A program made the position numbers and the translations under genes. Shown here in pieces: positions 10,032 to 22,626 of a stretch of DNA of 64,000 nt; position 1 is the stretch's first letter; every line of letters starts with the position of its first letter. Location: assembly GCF_022965805.1 (NCBI RefSeq), contig NC_133114.1, positions 8,390,261-8,454,260 of the forward strand, written 5' to 3'. The notes below the pieces were generated by a model, which saw nothing but the letters and a program-made list of their open reading frames with translations, searched no databases and was not told the origin of the DNA. The stretch comes from Primulina eburnea. Taxonomy: Eukaryota > Streptophyta > Magnoliopsida > Lamiales > Gesneriaceae.

Positions 10032-12441
10032 TGATCACAGCTTCCACTTTACTCGGATCTACAGAAATACCATTTCCTGATATGATATGTCCTAAGAAGA
10101 CAACTCGATTCAACCAAAACTCACACTTTGACAATTTAGCATACAGTCGCTCGTTTCTCAACGTCTGCAAAACAATTCTGAGATGCTCTGCATGCTCATT
10201 CCTATTCTTCGAATACACCAAAATGTCATCAATGAAGACAATCACAAATTCATCTAAATACCTCTGAAACACTTGGTTCATCAAGCCCATAAATACCGCA
10301 GGAGCATTGGTTAAACCAAAAGGCATGACAATAAATTCGTAATGTCCATACCTGGTTCGAAATGCTGTCTTTGGTATATCTACATCTCGAACTCTGAGCT
10401 GATGATACCCAGAACGCAAATCAATCTTCGAATAGACAGAGGATCCCTGCAACTGATCAAATAGATCATCAATTCTAGGCAAAGGATATTTATTCTTGAT
10501 CGTTGCCTTATTCAGCTGCCGGTAGTCTATACACAATCGCATCGAACCGTCTTTCTTTCGCACAAATAGCACCGGAGCGCCCCAAGGAGATACACTAGGT
10601 CTGATATATCCCTTGGCTAGAAGATCTTCTAATTGTGCTTTCAATTCTTTTAGTTCGATGGGTGCCATCCTATACGGAGCTCTCGAAATAGGGACGGTAT
10701 CTGGTACAAGATCGATACTAAAATCTACCTCTCGCACCGGAGGTAATCCTGGGATTTCATCTGGAAAAATATCTGCAAATTCCCGTACTACTGGCAGATC
10801 CGCCAATGCCGGGCTCGACTTCTGCATATCTACAGCATAAATAAAGAAACCATCCGCTCCTTTCTGTAATAATCTGTTGATAGTGAGAGCCGAAATCAAG
10901 GGAATCCGAGATCTGGCACCCTTCCCGTAGAATTTCCACTCGTCTGTCATCTCGGGTCTGAATCTGACAATCTTGTGGAAACAATCCACGGTGGCTCTAT
11001 ACTTCGTTAGCATGTCAATACTGACTATACAATCAAAATCAGCTAGACCCAACACTATACAATCTAGGTCAATCTCATGCCCCTAAAACTGTAGAATGCA
11101 ATGTCTAACCGTAGTTACAGATATCAATCTACTTCCCAACGGAGAATTAATAGACACAACATCTAACAAAGACTCAACAGGCAATGAATGCAACAATGCA
11201 AATCGTTCCGAAATGAATGTATGCGATGCACCCGTATCTATCAATATATAAGCAGGATAACCGCAGAGAGAACAGTTACCTGCTATGACATCATCTGGGG
11301 CATCCTGTGCTTGCTCCTCTGTCAATGCAAACACTTGAGCCTGTTGCCTCGGAGGTTGACTCACTGTCTGACTACCTCGAGCTCTGGGTTGGGTCGGTGC
11401 TAGTGGAGGCTGAAAAGAGTGAACCGATGATGTCTGCCGCTCAAACTGAGGTACTGATCCGGATACTCGTCCACTCTGGCTTTGCTGTACACCTCTCTGT
11501 GGACAGACTTTGGCAAAATGCCCCGGTTGCCTACAAAGGTTACATCGGCCTGTAACTCCTTGGCATTGTTCAGTCGCATGCCTACCTCCACAAGAATTAC
11601 ACTAGACACTTGGAGTCCTTGAACTTTGATCAAAACCAGTCTGTCTTGATCCGCTGGAACTCGACGAACTGCTCCCAGGTCTTTTAAACTGTTTACCCTT
11701 GGCTTTCAATTGATCTTTTCTGCCGCTGCTGCTACCGCCGCTTTCAAATCTTGGAGGAGGAGGTTGTACTGAAGGTTGTGGTGGTCGTGGTACAGGAGCA
11801 ACATATGGAGCACTACGTTGTCTTATCAATCCTGCTTCCGCTCCTTTGGCACGATTCAATGCATCCGCAAAATTATTAGGTCTTCCCGTATTTACCAACG
11901 TAAAGATGTCCGGATTTAAGCCATTGATAAATTGATCCGCCATGGCCTCGTCATTTCCTGAAACATGGGGTGCGAAACGAAGCAAGGAAGAGAATTTGGC
12001 AACGTACTCTTCAATGTTTAATTGCCCTTGCCTCAGATTGGCAAATTCAGCACCTTTGTCTTTACGGTAGGAGATAGGAAAGAAACGCAGATAAAACTCT
12101 GTCTTGAACACCTTCCAGGTAATTTCGGTACCACGTTGCTCTAGTGCTCTCTTCATGTTCAACCACCAGTTCTTGGCTACATCCTGGAGTTGATGGCCAA
12201 TAAGCTTTATTCTTTTCTCGTCACCATACTCCAAAGATTCGAATAACATCTCAATATCTTCAAGCCAACTTTCACAATCCACTGCCAGTTATGTGCCTTT
12301 CAAGGTTGGCGGTCGAAAGGATTGAAATCGTTTGAGCAACGTCTCCATTGGCGTAGCCGTAACATCCATCGGATCTCCGGATGTGCTACCCTGTTCTGGC
12401 GCGGTAGGTCGTAGAGGCACTGCTGCTCTTCGAGGAGGCAT
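10032..12441 (-). pseudogene. G gag, protease and N-terminal RT
   Basis: The start is the ATG at 12441 (MPPRRAAVPLRP), in frame with everything downstream to 10032. Gag carries CESWLEDIEMLFESLEY and NWWLNMKRALEQ, a Ser-rich basic linker and a CCHC knuckle (CNLCRQPGHFAKVC, about 11520). Protease shows LIDTGASHTF (about 11240). RT shows [25 protein letters not shown] and the catalytic [10 protein letters not shown] (about 10220). In-frame stops are TAA at 12289-12291, TAG at 11602-11604 and TAG at 11083-11085. The frame runs into solo LTR H at 10031. Confidence 0.9.
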
Positions 12442-12676
12442 GTATCTAATAATCCAACTGATTAGTACACCAGATATACAACTGTCTCAGCCCTCCTCTA
12501 GTCAGTTACCTCTGATCTAGAATCGGTTCTGATTCAGTTTATTACACAATGTAATCAATCAGATAACAAATAACAGGTAATAAAGAAAGCAATAAACATG
12601 CTAGCATATCATAAGCAAGGAAGAAGACTCGATCTACCCCGCTCATTCTATCTTATCTCAGTCTATAGAATCGACT

Positions 12677-12688
12677 GATCTGATACCA
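12677..12688 (-). other. G primer binding site
   Basis: On the minus strand TGGTATCAGATC lies five bases inside the 5' LTR and matches the initiator-Met tRNA 3' end in 11 of 12 positions (consensus TGGTATCAGAGC). Confidence 0.85.
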
Positions 12689-12693
12689 CCTGT

Positions 12694-14569
12694 TGTGAGG
12701 ACCCGGGCTCTAATTCTTTTTCTTGGGATTAAATGGATCATTATTCAAAAACGTGGGTCAATTTTTCGCTTTTACATTTAATTAAATGTAATTAAACAAG
12801 CAACAATCTTTATTTCATTTACAACATACAAACATAATATACATGTCTTATTCGGTATGTTCTCAACTAACCAGTATTAAAAGACAGTACATAATAAAAG
12901 ACAACTACTGGTCCATCTGCTATGCCCGAGATCTCCACGCTAACACGATCATCTCTGTCTCGACCCAGATCCTGCCCCACCTGTTGTTATGCACACATAC
13001 AGACATAACAACAGCCGGAAAACCAGTGAGAACAAATCCCAGTATAAACATGTATACATGCAGTAAAATAATCTAAAACATGAAACATGCTAATATGAAT
13101 GTCATGCATATATAATCATGCAATGCGAGTCTAATCATGTCTAGACGCGACTCGACTAGAACTCTAGGGATCCCGTTGTGAATAAGACGTCACTGTCTGT
13201 CACCTACCCTCCCAATCGAGGTGTTGTACGTCTTATTCCTAGACTTCGGCCTGATCTGTATCCACGTCTACAAAGGGGCGGTGATCTTCCCCTAAGCTGA
13301 GATATCGCCGAACATATAGAAGTCTGCCTGATCTCCAGACTGTCCTATCTTAATGCATGAATACACAATCTGTAAACAAGCATAATCATTCTAATGCAAT
13401 GCCACATGATCTGTAAACAAAGCATAGCAAGATTTGTATACAAGTTCTATAAACAAATCTATAAACAATCATAATCATATCTAGATATAAGCAATAAAAC
13501 AAGTATGTGATTTTGGTTGGGAAACTCAAATGTGATCTCATTTGAGTCGTGATTCCCCAAGCAACACATGTACTATACCTTTCTTGTCGTAATCTCGAAG
13601 TTGGTATCAATTCTGTCAATCAAATCTGAAATGGCAATGTATAATAAATATACAATTAATTACTAATTCTAGTCAATACCTACACTATCCATAATCAATC
13701 TCGGTATAGACTTTGACGGCATAACGACGTATATTCTTAATACCGGTCAGTCCAATCTCAACAAATATCGACACTATATCATCCTCGACTCATAATCCAA
13801 TCATAAGCACATGAGAGTATTCAAAATCTGCATATTCTATTTCTAAACATGCTGAAATTCATAGATCTTGCAGATGATATCAGTTCTTCGATCCATTTAC
13901 CAATATATCATGCTCAATACGTCAACAATACAATATAACTATCATATTCCAATTTCCTCAACATCTAAAATCCAAACCATGCTGAAATTAAATGAAACTT
14001 ACATCACTTTGTAGCCGTCGATGCAAGGATCAATAATCTAAACTCGGATTTAAAATCGGATAGCTAAATCTTGCTAAATCTTACCTCAAAGCTTTGAAGA
14101 AACTTGAGGGTTCTAAGGAAGCTCTCGATTCTTTGGCTGGAAAATGAAGAATGAGTGAATCAGCCCGAATTCATATATATACTATGCCGTGTGTCACGTT
14201 AAGAAGAAGAGGTGGATGTTTCGCATGCAGCACCGCGGGTGCGGTACTGTAAGGAGCGCGGGTGCGCTATGCCCTCGGCAGAATATAATTTTCCATAATG
14301 CATAGACCGCGGGTGCGGTCATGTAACCACCGTGGGTGCGGTCTCAGCACCGCGGGTGCGGTCTTATTCTATCGCAGGTGCGGTGAAGCTACGGAATTTT
14401 TGGCCAACCTACTGTCCATGCACCGCGGGTGCGGTGTAGCTTCGAATTACTATGGAAAAATTCTATATTTCAAGCCAAACTTCTTCATCTCTTATTTCTT
14501 ATCTTTATGCCCATTATTCATAGAAAATCTGTTCATTCAGAATGATCACTCGGTGTTCTGGGCATTACA
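12694..14569 (-). repeat. G 5' LTR
   Basis: Paired with 3861-5738. It has the same TATA box (about 14171-14182) and hairpin (13180-13190 and 13228-13238). Its seven-unit GC array (14231-14435) has one unit that the other LTR lacks (CACCGTGGGTGCGGT, about 14328) and lacks one unit that the other has. Confidence 0.93.
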
Positions 14570-14574
14570 TGGTA

Positions 14575-14631
14575 TGTACAATATGTGATCAAATCATATC
14601 CTTTACTCAGAAAAATTTCACTGACACCTTT
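14575..14631 (+). pseudogene. K extra ORF, continuation beyond G
   Basis: Directly after the right target duplication of G the frame reads CTICDQIISFTQKNFTDTF. This matches ISVTVNDQMLILSQKTFGEIF of the A extra ORF at the equivalent position. The frame is cut again at 14632 by the LTR of F. The continuation supports both the K assignment and the TGGTA target duplication of G. Confidence 0.7.
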
Positions 14632-16625
14632 TGTAACACCCTTCTTATATACTTGACATGATTAATGATACTCATACTCATATGCAAAATAGGGTTATTA
14701 TGAAGTAATTCAACAAAAGGTATCAATTTGACGATTTATAAAATTTTTGACATAATGTCCCTACATTTTGTAAAAGCCAAAAACTCAAGCAACAATATCT
14801 ATACATATGAATAAACATATTTTCATATACAAACATACACCGTATCGTTAAACATATAGTCATAAATGTCGTTTCAAACCATGACATAAAATCCATTATA
14901 GTATATATGCGGAAGCTATACAATAAGACGTCCAGGTTCTTGTCGAGGTAAGGCACGTCACAAGCATCCATTGGTGAACCGCCATCCTATGCGTCTTCAT
15001 TACCAGATCCTGTAATACATGAGCTACGTGAGTTTGTAATACTCAATAAGTTGGCACTTATACGTATCAATATGCATCGAAGAATTATACATATCAAGTC
15101 GTGATCAACAATTAATCTATAAACCATGTCATTCCATAGCATACATTCATGTTCATTTCTGTACTTGAGCCTCATTAGCTGACCTGTACTATCAAGCTTG
15201 CTTTATTATATAGCTACTATTGTGTTGGACGTCAGGGTTACCTGTGAAAACACCACGCCCCACGAACATATATTGGCCAATAGGTTTGGTGGACTTAAAA
15301 CCACTCATGATGTAAACAAGATCATATAAAAATCAGTCATTTTCCTTTTCTTTCATGTTCATGTTCATGACATAGCACCTATCTTCAATATTAATGAATA
15401 TCTTTCATATTTAATGCATAACAATGGAATATGGTGCTATGTTTTCATCAATAAACATACTAACAATGTACATATAGAAATAATCAATTGAAATCATTTG
15501 AAATTCATAATATTAATCATGTATTACTTCAAGAACATGCCAAATTACTGTCCAAGTGTAAGAATATTGGTTTGAGACGATGTTTATCGCTCTTATACTG
15601 TCAAATATATCAATAATTCAGTCACTCTGTCTATACTAGGTGAAAGTCGTCCCTTTATGATCCTCTACATATATAACAACCATCAAATATGAACACTTAC
15701 AACTCTAGTATGATCTTGAGGTAGAGAATTCAATTCTAGCTTCAAATGAGGAAAAAGAAGAAGAAAAGAGCATTTGGAAGAAGGGTTATCGTGTGTTTGT
15801 TGTGAAAAATTGAAGATGAAAGGGTGAAGATGCTTAGAAAATTCGAAACTTATCATTTCCTATAGTCAGCGGCGCTCGGGCGGTCAGATCTTAACGCTCG
15901 GGCGCGAAACTTTCTGCCAAAATACTGAAAATGTCGTGTAGTGGCGCTCGGGTGGTAATATTCTACTACTCGAGCACAGAATTTTTTGTAAAAATACTGA
16001 ATTTGTAGTACAAGGGCGCACGGACGGTAACATCTTACCGCTCGGGCGCCGAACCTTCTGTCCATGCACACAGCTTCATCAAAGATTGCTCCAACAACCT
16101 CTCTTCCCTTCATAATTTTAAAAGGTGGTAAACATAAAGGTTGTAACCCTATGTCGTGGCTTGCATCTCTAATTAGTTTCATGTCATATTAAGGTCTGAG
16201 TAAAAAGTTATGCTTATTCTCTCAACATGTGTCAGTGCAGGAATGACGATACATACTACACAATTTGAGACGATTTTGGCCTTGTTTCTCAATGGATTTG
16301 GACAAAACTCAAAACATAAAAGTTGTAGTCCTGCTTATTCGATTTCTAATGAATTTAGCCTCATATCAATATGATTCATATTCAAATACTTATGCTGAAA
16401 ACCGTAAGAAGTGTCATAGTTTTCATTCTCGTTTCGTGCATTTCAATGTCATTGTTCATGACACCATTTCATTCACACATCTTACTGTCACTATTCAATA
16501 TAGTCACCATATTCAATCTCAATATCGATATCTCAATCAACACGTGAAGCATAATGAGCCAAATAATCATATAATAAATGACATAAACGCATTAGTAGTC
16601 ATTTGTATGAGTAATCGGGCATTAA
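14632..16625 (-). repeat. F 3' LTR
   Basis: On the + strand it runs from TGTAACACCC at 14632 to GGGCATTAA at 16625, where a terminal CA seems mutated to AA. Purine-rich GAAGGAAGGGAGAAT on the minus strand (about 16627-16641) precedes it. A dyad array lies at 15871-16055. I see no convincing TATA box right beside it. The rest is AT-rich with no ORF. Confidence 0.75.
15871..16055 (-). promoter_or_regulatory. F LTR dyad array (GGCGCTCGGGCGGT type)
   Basis: Three degenerate dyads share the GGCGCTCGGGCGGT and ACCGCTCGGGCGCC arms seen in solo LTR H (15871-15906, about 15945-15980, 16015-16052). The middle and last copies carry several substitutions. The surrounding LTR is not visibly homologous to H, so the module is shared between families. 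Confidence 0.65.
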
Positions 16626-16688
16626 AATTCTCCCTTCCTTCTAAGAATTCGTCCTCGAAATTCGACGTACCATACAGTTCAGGATATC
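16626..16688 (-). pseudogene. F pol C-terminal tail and purine tract
   Basis: On the minus strand the codons read RYPELYGTSNFEDEF, followed by the purine tract and the LTR. The first codon overlaps the GATAT target duplication of E. Confidence 0.75.
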
Positions 16689-18249
16689 TGTGACACCTCT
16701 AACCCGTTTTAATAAAATACAACGGAATTTAAAATTTTTACTTGAAGGGAGGAAGGATTCAAAATACATTTCCATAAAACATTTACATCCAAAATAAATA
16801 CATGATCATTCAAATGATATAACAAAAACATAAAATATCATTCCTATGATCATGTCCAAAATGCCATAAAAATATCTTCTCCCTTCCATCTCTCTATGTA
16901 TATGACTCCGGCCCACAATCAAAGTCCCGGTCCGTCGCTCTTACCTGCATCACATGAATAAACTGAAATGAGTATAAAACTCAGCAAGTGGAACTCTTAT
17001 ACAGCAATGTACATATCATACTCTGAAAACATTAAATACCATCAAATCTGAAATATGAATATCATAGCATGAATAATAATAACGATGGTATTTTTCTTTT
17101 CTCTGGTATGGATTGACATCTATATAGTATCTCTGTCTCTTACCTATATCCCATCGATATAAATCGACAACTCTGAGGGATATAAGTCTATGGTCGTTGA
17201 TCAACTAATTGCATGCAATCTCTGACTATGTATCTATCAATCCGTAAAACATTTGAACTCTCTCTTTGACATTTCATCAAACACTTTGAAGGCTTTAATC
17301 TCTTGTATTCCCTTTTCACAAATTGAGACATAAAATGCCTCCAATATACATATATAACAAGTGTATCAATTCATAATATGGATCAAATGGAAGGGAATAA
17401 CACATTAAAACATTTGAAACACAATACATATAATATCATGTGAGCACAATAAATGAGATTCCACTTACAACCAACAAGAACACCTTCAATTAATATCTTG
17501 GCACACCACCTACACAATAAACCAAGTATTGCACCATCAACATCTCAATAATCACAAACCCAACTCAATTCACCAACAACAATACCAAAGAAGCCATAAA
17601 ACAAACATAATCTACAAACCCATAACATCTCTCACACCAACACCAAGAATAAACAACCCAAAAGTTTACCTTAGCTTCCTAGAACCAAGAAGAACCTTGA
17701 TCTCTCAACAATTAACCAACAAGATGCAAGAATTAAAGGAAGGAAATGAAGAAAATGGAACCCTAGCTTTCCCTTGAGAGGACAAATCGAGAATGAGGAG
17801 AAAAGAATGAGGAAAAGTGAACAAATCTATGCCTTATATCATAAAAATCTCGAAAACACGCTTTTGCTGTGCACGACCGCGGGTGCGCTAAGCTCACGGC
17901 AAACCAACCAAAATTCTGAAAATGACGACCGCGGGTGCGGTAACATCTACACCGCGGGTGCGGTGTGTCTACGACAATCCTATTCAAAATTTTGCAATGA
18001 AGACCGCGGGTGCGCTGCAGTAAGGACCGCGGGTGCGGTGATGTCACGGCAAAAAAAGACTCTAAAGCAACTAAAATCGAACCGCAACGCTGAAACAATA
18101 CAACTACCATCAATGAACATCAACAATGCCATAAAATAATGATAACCAACCATACTAAGACCCATAATCACAACTCTTAACATCTAAACCAAATAATCCA
18201 AAAACATACGAGACTTAAACCGTACCGTACACCAGGCTTGGCTATTACA
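16689..18249 (-). repeat. E 3' LTR
   Basis: Read on the minus strand it starts TGTAATAGCC, then has a five-unit GC array (17875-18039), then a TATA box (GATATAAGG, 17832-17840), then a long AT-rich R/U5 with no ORF. Confidence 0.92.
17875..18039 (-). promoter_or_regulatory. E U3 array, left copy (five units)
   Basis: Units close to ACCGCGGGTGCGGT or its GCGCT variant start at about 17875, 17927, 17950, 18002 and 18025. They are the same module as in element G, whose LTR is otherwise different. They lie just upstream of the TATA box on the element strand. Confidence 0.75.
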
Positions 18250-18261
18250 ATCTCCCCTCCT
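18250..18261 (-). other. E polypurine tract
   Basis: On the minus strand AGGAGGGGAGAT ends directly at the LTR start TGTAATAGCC. The final AT is the same dinucleotide found outside the far LTR at 24249-24250. Confidence 0.88.
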
Positions 18262-18289
18262 TAGAGGAATTTCGTCCTCGAAATTGAAG

Positions 18290-21200
18290 TCACTGCGCAA
18301 ACAACTCAGGATACTTCTCTCTCATCTCATCCTCTGGTTCCCACGTGGCTTCTTCGATCAAATGATTCCTCCAAAGGACTTTAACGATGCCGATCTCTTT
18401 GTTCCTCAACACTCTAACTCTGCGATCCAGAATCTGAACCGGAATCTCTTGGTAGGTCAAATTCGGCGTCAAATCCAATGGCTCGTGGCGAAGAACATGG
18501 GAAGGATTCGCAATATACTTCCTGAGCATTGACACATGAAAAAAATTGTGAACTTTTTCATGATCTGGCGGTAGGGCTAACCTGTAAGCTCGATCACCAA
18601 CTCTGTCTAAGATCTCAAATGGGCCAATAAATCTCGGACTCAAATTTCCCTTCTTGCCAAACCGCATCACACCCTTGAGAGGTGCTATCTTCAAAAACAC
18701 ATGGTCGCCAACCTCAAACTGCAACGGTCTACGACGCACATCTGAATAGCTCTTCTGTCTCGACTGTACTGTCTTCATCCTCTCCCAAATAACAGCAACA
18801 ACACCAGCCGTCTGTTGGACCAACTCTAGACCCAACATCTTCCTCTCACCAATCTCATCCCAATACAAGGGCGATCTACACTTTCTGCCATAAAGTGCTT
18901 CATACGGTGCCATGCCAATCGTCGCTTGGTAGCTATTATTATACGTGAACTCAAAAGAGGCAATTTGGAATCCCAGCTACCAGGATAATCGATAGTACAA
19001 GCTCTGAGCATATCCTCAAGAATCTGAATAACTCTCTCTGATTGACCGTCGCTCTGGGGTGATAAGTTGTACTGAATGCTAACCGTGAACCCATAGCTCT
19101 GTGTAAACTCTTCCAAAACTCTAAAGTAAATCTAGGGTCACGATCAGACACGATCGACACAGGAACACCATGAAGTCTAACAATCTCTGCTATGTATTCT
19201 TCGGCATACTGGTTCATGGAGTACGTCGTCTTGACTGGAAGAAAGTGCGCTGACTTGGTCAATCGATCAATAATAACCCAAATAGAGTTAAAACCTTTCT
19301 GCGTTCTGGGAAGACCAGTCACGAAGTCCATCGTAATATGCTCCCATTTCCATTGAGGAATCGGCAATGACAACAATGTCCCATTAGGTCTCTGGGGCTC
19401 GATCTTCACCTGCTGACAAGTTAGGCAATGAGAAATAAATATGGCAATATCTTTCTTCATACCTGGCCACCAATAGAGTCTACGAAGATCCTGATACATC
19501 TTGGTGCTGCCTGGATGTATCGAATATGGCGCGGTATGTGCCTCTGTCAAGACGTCTCGCCGAATATCGTCACCAATAGGAACACATATACGGCCTCGGA
19601 AAGTCACCAAACAATCTCCATTCAATCCAAACTCTGAGTTACCTCTCTCCTCTGCTCTAGCTCTCATCTCTGTCAACTGAACATCAATGGCCTGCTCTGT
19701 ACGGATCTTGTCCGTCAATGTAGCCCGAATGACTAACGCTGAAAAACGAGCAATAGTCCCCGGAACCACCAAAGCTATCTCCTCTCGCTGCAAGTCTAAC
19801 AACAACGGCTGCTGAATCATCGAACTCAAGAAAGAACTCGACTTACGGATCAAAGCATCCGCTACAACATTTGCTTTCCCTGGGTGGTAACTGATCGTCA
19901 CATCATAGTCTTTGACAAGCTCTAACCACCTCCTCTGTCTCATATTGAGCTCTTTCTGAGAGAACAAATACTTCAAACTCTCGTGGTCCGTGAAAATTTC
20001 ACAATTTTCGCCATATAAATAATGTCTCCAGATTTTCAGGGCGAAAACCACAGCTGCCAGCTCCAAATCATGCGTAGGATAATTCTTCTCGTAGTCCTTC
20101 AACTGGCGAGAAGCATAGGCTATGACCTTTCCACGTTGCATCAGCACTGCACCAAGACCCTTCTTCGACGCATCGGTAAAAACAACAAAATCCTCTGAAC
20201 CACTGGGCAATGCAAGTACAGGAGCTGTCGTCAACTTATCCTTCAACTCTTGAAATGCACTCTGGCAATCATTGGACCACTCGAACTTCACAGTCTTCCT
20301 AGTCAGATTGGTTAACGGCAGGGCAATCTTGGAAAAATCTGAAATAAAGCGACGATAGTAACCCGCCAAACCAAGAAAACTGCGTACCTCTGATACAGTG
20401 GTAGGAATAGGCCACTTCTGAATCGCCTCAATCTTGGCTGGATCAACAGCTATCCATGAAGACCGAAGGAGCATTGGCCAGACCAAAAGACATCACAAGA
20501 AATTCATAATGACCATACCTGGTCCGGAACGTCGTCTTAGGGGTATCAGACCCCCTAACCTTCAACTGTTAATAGCCAGATCGCAGATCAATCTTCGAAA
20601 ACACAGTAGCCCCCTGCAACTGATCAAACAAATCATCTATCCGCGGCAACGGATACTTATTATTGATAGTCACTTTGTTGATTTCCCTATAGTCAATGCA
20701 AAGCCGCAACGACCTATCTTTCTTCTTGACAAAAAGAACTGGAGCTCCCCAAGGCGAAGAACTCGGTCGAATGAAACCTTTATCCAAAAGATCCTGCAAC
20801 TGCGTCTTCAACTCTTTCATATCTGTAGGGGCCATTCTCTACGGAGCCTTGGAAATAGGAACCGTACCTGGAACTAGATCAATCACAAACTCCACATCTC
20901 TGTCCGGCGGTAAACCCGGAACATCATCCTCAAACACATCAGAGAACTCTCTCACCACATCAATATCATCAATATTCAATTTCACAATCTTATCCACATC
21001 TACAATAGAAGCCAAGAACCCATCACAACCTCTACACAACAACTTCTTAGCCTCAAGACATGAAATAAAAGGAAGGACCAGCGAAGTACCTGCACTGGCG
21101 AGCATACCTTCCCTATTGCCATCATCTGCAAATGACACCGTCTTAGCAACGAAATCAATCACTGCACGATAGGTCGATAGCCAATCCATGCCAAGTATAA

Positions 21201-22491
21201 TATCAAATGCAACCATTGGGATAACAATCAGATCAATATAAACCACCTGCTCATCAATTTGAACAGAGCACGCATACACAATAGATGTCGGGCACAACAC
21301 ATCTCCCGAAGGCAAAACAACATTGAACTGGAGGGGAAGAACAGAAGGAACTATACCCAAAGATCTCAAAAACAATTCAAACATAAAAGAATGAGTAGCA
21401 CCTGTATCAATCAATGTCATAGCTATTCTGCCTGAAATTAAAATAGTGCTAGAGATCACAGAAGAATCATGATTTATACCTTCCTTCGTCATGGTAAAGA
21501 TGCAACCCTGAACCTTCTCTTTACTCGCTCCTCTTGGACAATCTTTGGCAATATGGCCTGCAGTGCCACATCGATAGCAAGTATGAGTACCAAATCTGCA
21601 CTCTCCCCGATGATGACGACTGCACTTGGGACACAAAGGCTTCTCGGGATCAAAAGGAACTGCCGGTGGTTTAGGACTCGGCTCTATCTTGCCTTTCCCC
21701 TTGAAACGATCCTTGCCTCGCTGACTCGAACCCTGACCCCTCTGAGCAATGGCCTGCTGTCTAGCCTGTCTCTCCCTGGCAATGTCTTTCTCGTCTTGCT
21801 CAGCCAACAATGCCTTAGACACAATCTCCTTGAATGTCACAGCCATCGACATGTTGATATCTCTTCTGATCTCCGCTCGAAGGCCTCTGATGAAATGAGC
21901 ACCTTTGTCCTTGTCGTTGGAAGCAATATACGGGGCAAACAGACAACCCTCCTCGAACTTCAAGATGTACTCATCAACATTCATGCCTCCCTGACGAAGC
22001 TCCAAGAACTCAGTCACCTTCCTAGCTCGAAGGGCGTCTGGGAAATACTTGTCATAGAAAAGATCGGTGAACTCTTGCCACTTCAATGTCGGAACATCAA
22101 CACCAACCTTGGTAGCATTCCACCAAATACGTGCAGCCTTGACTAACATGAACACTGCACAACTGATTCTGTCCTTGTCCTCGTAGTTGAGATGATCAAA
22201 GATAGCCTCGAGTGCCTTGATCCACTCTACTGCCACCAACGGATCAGTGCTTCCTGCAAATTCAGGCGGATCCATCCTCTTGAAAGCAGTAAAGATGCCA
22301 TCAGAACCAACTGCTTGAGCTACTTGGCCTCTACCATGTCCTCTACATTGGCCTGTACTTTGCATACGTAGCAACTGCTGGATCTGCTCACTATGGACCT
22401 TGGCTTGCTCTTTCAACAACTTGCCGAACTCATCGACAACTCTAGAGGAAGAAATATCCTCACCCTCTACTGCTTTCCTCTTAGGAAGCAT
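18290..22491 (-). pseudogene. E gag-pol, RT catalytic segment deleted
   Basis: Gag starts at 22491 (MLPKRKAVEGED), with knuckles CPKCSRHHRGEC and CYRCGTAGHIAKDC and protease LIDTGATHSF. A TAG at about 20836 and a TAA at about 20566 break the RT start (relatives have Tyr codons). Near 20450 the sequence jumps from APSVFMD to [14 protein letters not shown]. Compared with element C this removes about 220 bp including the FIDD catalytic motif. RNase H ([15 protein letters not shown]) and integrase ([33 protein letters not shown]) follow. One-base losses near 19070 and 18955 shift the frame before the tail EEATWEPEDEM. Confidence 0.9.
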
Positions 22492-22609
22492 ACTCTACAA
22501 TGTGCTCACAAAAAGCAAATCAATAGATAACAATGAATAGATGTAGAAGAAGACATACCCCGGACTGTTGAAAGTAGACGAAGTCATATGCATTGGTTCG
22601 AAGAACGGT

Positions 22610-22621
22610 GCTCTGATACCA
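22610..22621 (-). other. E primer binding site
   Basis: On the minus strand TGGTATCAGAGC follows the 5' LTR after TTTAG. It is a perfect initiator-Met tRNA match. Confidence 0.92.
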
Positions 22622-22626
22622 CTAAA

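Larger units (their letters stand above)
3861..14569 (-). mobile_element. G: complete Ty3/gypsy element, TSD TGGTA
   Basis: The element is flanked by TGGTA at 3856-3860 and 14570-14574. It has LTRs of 1878 and 1876 bp that begin TGTGGGGACCC and end GGGCATTACA on the + strand. An initiator-Met PBS lies inside the right LTR and a purine tract inside the left. Without the nested solo LTR H the internal region is about 4.9 kb. Gag, protease, RT, RNase H and integrase lie in one frame, broken by a few stops. The LTRs differ by roughly 1% plus whole repeat units. It is Tekay-like by pol style and is now incapable of making its full polyprotein. Confidence 0.93.

Noticed and set aside
16265..16693. 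A 142-codon open frame at the end of the F LTR.
   Set aside because: Composition is low-complexity (His, Tyr, Ser rich), no motif, antisense to F, and it runs across the E target site.
17763..18183. Overlapping open frames (about 116-121 codons) across the E array on both strands.
   Set aside because: They are translations of the GC-rich units (HPRS, TRGR, TAGA repeats). No domain, and they change with unit number.
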